In this document: piece by piece, positions 14,713 to 17,308 of the stretch
How positions within the stretch are numbered: the stretch's first letter is position 1
Layout of the letters: the number at the start of each line of letters is the position of its first letter
Position numbers and translations under genes: made by a program
Notes under the pieces: generated by a model
What the model saw: only the letters and a program-made list of their open reading frames with translations
What the model was told of the DNA's origin: nothing
Databases searched by the model: none
Assembly (NCBI GenBank): GCA_028869395.1
Contig: JAGWSE010000351.1
Coordinates: 1-17,308, forward strand
From: Alphaproteobacteria bacterium
Lineage (GTDB): Bacteria; Pseudomonadota; Alphaproteobacteria; Caulobacterales; Caulobacteraceae
Direction of reading: 5' to 3'
Length of the DNA: 17,308 nt

Positions 14713-14741
14713 AACCTAGGCCCGGGGCGCCGTGGGGTCAA
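14713..14741 (-). promoter_or_regulatory. Near-consensus minus-strand promoter
   Basis: TTGACC (14741-14736), exactly 17 bp, TAGGTT (14718-14713). This is the best sigma-70-type promoter in the window and matches the Caulobacter style -35. Transcription would start near 14706 and run through the small ORF toward the ABC exporter gene, so it could drive both. Confidence 0.6.
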
Positions 14742-14778
14742 GGCCCCCGGTAACCTTGTTCCGCAGCGCTGCGACGGG

Positions 14779-14807
14779 TTGGCGCCGGCGCCACAGTGGC
14801 CCTAAAC
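14779..14807 (+). promoter_or_regulatory. Probable ubiA promoter giving a leaderless transcript
   Basis: TTGGCG (14779-14784), 17 bp, CTAAAC (14802-14807) resembles TTGACG...GCTANAWC. A start site about 7 bases after the -10 would fall at or beside GTG 14815, so the mRNA would have almost no leader, consistent with the lack of a Shine-Dalgarno. Confidence 0.45.
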
Positions 14808-14814
14808 GTGGGCC

Positions 14815-15738
14815 GTGACCTCGACTGCGCCCCTGCCCGACGCCGCCCCCGCCAACTGGGTCGACCGCCACGCCCCGGCCTGGGCGCAGCCCTGGCTCAA
14901 GCTCGGCCGCTTCGACCGTCCGACCGGCATCTGGCTCCTGATGCTGCCGGGCTGGCAGGCCATCGCCCTGGCGGGCGCGATGGCGGGCAAGGCGCCCAGC
15001 CTGCGGCTGCTCTTCCTGTTCTCCGTCGGCGCCGCGCTGATGCGGGCGGCGGGCTGCGCCTTCAACGACGTGGTCGACAAGGACTTCGACGCCAAGGTCG
15101 CCCGCACCGCGAACCGCCCGATCCCGGCCGGCCAGATCAGCGTCGCCCAGGCCTGGCTGTTCATCGCCGCCTGCTGCGCCATCTCGCTGGCGATCCTGCT
15201 CACCCTGGGGACGCTGGCGATCTGGCTGGGCGCGGGCTCGCTGCTGCTCATCGCGGCCTACCCGTTCATGAAGCGGATCACCTGGTGGCCCCAGGCGTGG
15301 CTCGGGCTCACCTTCAACTGGGGCGCGCTGCTGGGATATGCGGCCGCGACGGGGACGCTGGAGGCGCCGGCCTGGCTGCTCTACGCCGGCGGCTTCTTCT
15401 GGACGCTCGGCTACGACACGATCTACGCCATCCAGGACCTCGAGGACGACGCCCTCGCCGGCGTGAAGTCCTCCGCGCGGCGGCTGGGGGCGAAGGCGCC
15501 GCGGGCGATCGGGATGTTCTATGCCGCCGCCGCGGCGCTGGCGGTCTTCGCCGCGCTGCAGGGCGGACTGGGGCTGCTGTTCGCACCCCTGGCGGCGCTC
15601 TACGGCGCGCACCTGTGGCTGCAGGCCACCCGCGTGAAGGTGGACGAGCCGAGGCTCGCCCTGGCGCTCTTCAAGTCGAACACCTGGGCAGGGCTGATCC
15701 TGTTCGCGGCCCTCGCCCTTGGCGCGGTGCGGATCTGA
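14815..15738 (+). CDS. ubiA: 4-hydroxybenzoate polyprenyltransferase
   Basis: Integral membrane enzyme of 307 residues that attaches the polyprenyl chain to 4-hydroxybenzoate in ubiquinone synthesis. Both aspartate-rich prenyl-diphosphate motifs are clear: NDVVDKDFD (84-92, NDxxDxxxD) and YDTIYAIQDLEDD (200-212). RTANRPIPAG follows the first motif as usual for UbiA. Several hydrophobic helices occupy most of residues 60-307. The start is GTG 14815, which gives the family's usual soluble N-terminus before LGRFDRPTGIWLLMLPGWQ; no Shine-Dalgarno is present, and a promoter-like pair ends only 7 bases upstream. An 84-bp gap separates it from the desaturase gene. Confidence 0.95.
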   Translation: MTSTAPLPDAAPANWVDRHAPAWAQPWLKLGRFDRPTGIWLLMLPGWQAIALAGAMAGKAPSLRLLFLFSVGAALMRAAGCAFNDVVDKDFDAKVARTANRPIPAGQISVAQAWLFIAACCAISLAILLTLGTLAIWLGAGSLLLIAAYPFMKRITWWPQAWLGLTFNWGALLGYAAATGTLEAPAWLLYAGGFFWTLGYDTIYAIQDLEDDALAGVKSSARRLGAKAPRAIGMFYAAAAALAVFAALQGGLGLLFAPLAALYGAHLWLQATRVKVDEPRLALALFKSNTWAGLILFAALALGAVRI

Positions 15739-15760
15739 CAGGGCGCCGCCCCGAGAGGCA

Positions 15761-15775
15761 GGAACCCATCGTTCC
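15761..15775. promoter_or_regulatory. Short inverted repeat upstream of the desaturase gene
   Basis: GGAAC (15761-15765) and GTTCC (15771-15775) around 5 bases, in the gap after ubiA and about 35 bp before the desaturase -10. It could be a weak hairpin or an operator. The GAAC-N5-GTTC geometry does not match the alphaproteobacterial LexA box. Confidence 0.25.
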
Positions 15776-15810
15776 GCCGGGTCATTCTGTTTTCGATCAG
15801 CTTCCAGCGG

Positions 15811-15816
15811 TAGAAT
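15811..15816 (+). promoter_or_regulatory. -10 element of a probable leaderless desaturase transcript
   Basis: TAGAAT matches the sigma-70 -10 consensus at 5 of 6 positions and ends 6 bases before ATG 15823, so transcription would begin at or near the A of the ATG. No Shine-Dalgarno fits in the remaining bases. A -35 is weak (TTTTCG at 15790-15795 with a 15-bp spacer). Confidence 0.5.
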
Positions 15817-15822
15817 GCGCGC

Positions 15823-16770
15823 ATGCCCGCCGCCGCCCGCGTCGATCCCAAGACCTACTTCTCGCCCGAGGAGTGGGCGCCGCTCGCCCGCCGCTCGCCC
15901 TGGAAGGGCCCGGCGCTGGTGGCGCACGCCTGGGCGGTGATCCTCGCCGCCGGCGCGATGGCGGTGGCCTGGCCGATCACCATACCGCTCGCCATCGCCA
16001 TCATCGGGGCGCGGCAGCTTGGGCTGGCGATCCTGATGCATGACGCCGCGCACGGCGCGCTGCATCCAGACCTGAAGGTCAACGACTGGGTCGGAAACCA
16101 CCTGACCACCGGCGACCTGAAGGCCTACCGGCCCTACCACCTCGGCCACCACAAGTACGCCCAGCAGCCGGAGGATCCGGACCTCGGCCTGTCGGCGCCC
16201 TTCCCGATCACGCGGGTCTCCCTGCGCCGGAAGGTCGTCCGCGACCTGACGGGCCAGACCTACTACAAGCTCAAGTGGTCAGGTCTGGTGAAGCGGATCT
16301 CGCAGCGCAAGCCGGGCGAGCCGCTCTGGCCCATCCTGAAGGACGCCGTCGTGCGCCGGCGGCGTTTCCTGGGCGGCATGGTGGCGACCGTGGCCCTGAC
16401 CGCGCCGTTCGGGCTGTGGTGGGTGTGGCCGGTGCTGTGGCTCGCGCCCCAGGCCACCTGGCTTCCCATGATCACCCGGCTGCGCAACATCGCCGAGCAC
16501 GCCTGCGTGGCCCAGGGCGAGCCCGATCCGCTGCGTCATGCCCGCTCGACCCACGCCAACATCCTGGAGCGCGCGTTCCTCGCGCCCTACTGGGTGAACT
16601 ACCACTGCGAGCACCACATGTTCATGCATGTGCCCTGCTACAACCTGCCCAGGACCCAGCGGCTGCTGAAGCAGAAGGGCGCATTCCAGGCGATGTTGTC
16701 GGCGAAGAGCTATGTCGAGGTGCTGCGCCTGGCCTCGTCCCGGCCCGAGCGGCTCGCCGCCGCCGCGTGA
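15823..16770 (+). CDS. Membrane fatty-acid desaturase family protein
   Basis: Di-iron, integral-membrane desaturase/hydroxylase family protein of 315 residues. The three histidine boxes are complete: HDAAH (73-77), HLGHH (106-110) and HCEHH (261-265), with an extra conserved histidine in RNIAEHA (221-227). Hydrophobic helices lie around 33-72 and 185-215. The family introduces double bonds or hydroxyls into acyl chains or related lipids using O2 and reduced electron carriers; the position and substrate cannot be deduced. The ending block ERAFLAPYWVNYHCEHHMF with PCYNLPR is typical of a proteobacterial subgroup. ATG 15823 lies 6 bases after a -10-like TAGAAT, suggesting a leaderless mRNA. Its TGA overlaps the GTG of the next gene by 4 bases, indicating translational coupling. 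Confidence 0.92.
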   Translation: MPAAARVDPKTYFSPEEWAPLARRSPWKGPALVAHAWAVILAAGAMAVAWPITIPLAIAIIGARQLGLAILMHDAAHGALHPDLKVNDWVGNHLTTGDLKAYRPYHLGHHKYAQQPEDPDLGLSAPFPITRVSLRRKVVRDLTGQTYYKLKWSGLVKRISQRKPGEPLWPILKDAVVRRRRFLGGMVATVALTAPFGLWWVWPVLWLAPQATWLPMITRLRNIAEHACVAQGEPDPLRHARSTHANILERAFLAPYWVNYHCEHHMFMHVPCYNLPRTQRLLKQKGAFQAMLSAKSYVEVLRLASSRPERLAAAA

Positions 16771-17308
16771 TCGCCGCCACGCCCCAGGCGCGCCGGGCGT
16801 TCATCCTGGCCAACACAAGGCTGGAGCGGCCGCCGCACGCGCCGGAGCTGTTGCTGCATCTCGCCTCTGAGATCACGCCCATCTGGCGGATGACCGAGGA
16901 GGCGCTCTCCGAGATCGGGCTTCCCCCGCCCTTCTGGGCCTTCGCCTGGGCCGGAGGGCAGGCCCTGGCCCGCTACGTCCTGGATCATCCGCAGCTGGTC
17001 GCCGACAAGCGGGTGATCGACTTCGCGGCCGGATCGGGGATCGTGGGCGTGGCGGCCAAGAGAGCGGGCGCGGCCAAGGTCCTGGCCGCAGACATCGACC
17101 CCTTCTGCGGCCCCGCCGTCGCCCTCAACGCCAAGGCGAACGGCGTCGAGCTCGAATTCACCGACCGCGACCTCCTGGAGGCGTCGCCCCCCGACTGGGC
17201 CGAGGTGATCCTGGCCGGCGACATCTGCTACGAGAAGCCCCTCGCCGAGCGCGTCATGGCCTGGCTGAAGGCCGCCCGGTCCGCCGGAACGACGGTCCTC
17301 ATCGGCGA
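16767..17308 (+). CDS. ETF-beta lysine methyltransferase-like/Nnt1-family methyltransferase (3' end outside window)
   Basis: Class I S-adenosylmethionine-dependent methyltransferase; 180 residues are visible and the frame runs off the window. The SAM motif I is VIDFAAGSGIVGVAAKRAGA (83-102), followed by the acidic AADIDP motif II (about 107-112) and a catalytic-loop-like LAGDICYE (149-156). The PPPFWAFAWAGGQALARY segment before motif I is typical of the METTL20/ETFBKMT and COG3897 (Nnt1) group, whose alphaproteobacterial members methylate lysines of the electron-transfer-flavoprotein beta subunit. The start is GTG 16767, overlapping the desaturase stop as GTGA; no other start keeps the conserved N-terminal ARRAFILANTRLERPP. 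It is probably cotranscribed with the desaturase. A related ribosomal-protein methyltransferase function cannot be excluded. Confidence 0.82.
   Translation, partial: MIAATPQARRAFILANTRLERPPHAPELLLHLASEITPIWRMTEEALSEIGLPPPFWAFAWAGGQALARYVLDHPQLVADKRVIDFAAGSGIVGVAAKRAGAAKVLAADIDPFCGPAVALNAKANGVELEFTDRDLLEASPPDWAEVILAGDICYEKPLAERVMAWLKAARSAGTTVLIG

Larger units (their letters stand above)
14418..14814. other. 397-bp gap between ABC exporter and ubiA
   Basis: No long gene is convincing here. Read on the minus strand, the gap holds a near-consensus promoter (14713-14741), a Shine-Dalgarno (14683-14688), a tiny ORF (14615-14677), a GC-rich hairpin (14589-14602) and a second copy of the -10 region (14566-14577). 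On the plus strand a promoter-like pair (14779-14807) leads directly into ubiA. The stretch 14418-14560 shows nothing I recognise apart from possible upstream starts of the exporter. Confidence 0.5.

Noticed and set aside
15762..15774. GAAC-N5-GTTC upstream of the desaturase as a second SOS box
   Set aside because: The half-sites are inverted with the wrong spacing; it is kept only as a generic inverted repeat.

Overview
The window is a GC-rich (roughly two-thirds G+C), densely packed chromosomal segment of an alphaproteobacterium. The gene set (TldD, a plug-type TonB-dependent receptor, plant-type glutamate-cysteine ligase beside RsmE, UbiA, a POT peptide transporter) and the promoter style suggest Caulobacteraceae, perhaps Phenylobacterium or a relative. 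That assignment is inference. I see no rRNA, tRNA, CRISPR array, insertion sequence or prophage; the region looks like core genome with short intergenic gaps.

Layout. 1-645 is the C-terminal part of tldD, followed by a terminator-like hairpin. 790-2883 is a TonB-dependent outer-membrane receptor that converges, with only 4 bp between stops, on a POT-family peptide/H+ symporter (2888-4735, minus). Divergent from the transporter is a DUF427 gene (4905-5405), then a secreted double aspartyl-protease/TPR protein (5472-7115) whose last TPR is cut off by an in-frame TAG. The minus-strand pair rsmE (8743-9465) and gshA (7277-8632) follows. A plus-strand pair, ppk2 (9512-10270) and an aldo/keto reductase (10284-11264), diverges from rsmE. 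Next is a YcaQ/AlkX-type DNA glycosylase gene (11425-12669), whose 3' end overlaps that of a convergent ABC exporter (12630-14417, minus). A 397-bp gap upstream of the exporter holds a minus-strand promoter and a tiny ORF. The window ends with ubiA (14815-15738), a membrane fatty-acid desaturase (15823-16770) and the start of an ETF-beta-lysine-methyltransferase-like gene (16767-end).

The strongest regulatory signal is upstream of the DNA glycosylase: a perfect GTTC-N7-GTTC, the alphaproteobacterial LexA (SOS) box, lies between and on the core elements of a predicted promoter (TTGTTC-N17-TAGGTT). This suggests the crosslink-repair glycosylase is DNA-damage inducible. A 7-bp-stem inverted repeat, either the terminator of the preceding operon or a second operator, shares bases with the same site.

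Other points of interest are the premature stop in the protease-TPR gene, a 18-20-codon hydrophobic ORF with a near-consensus promoter and Shine-Dalgarno, probable leaderless or near-leaderless starts of ubiA, the desaturase and the protease, and an approximately 75-residue periplasmic insertion in the peptide transporter. I did not find a clearly new multi-gene system.
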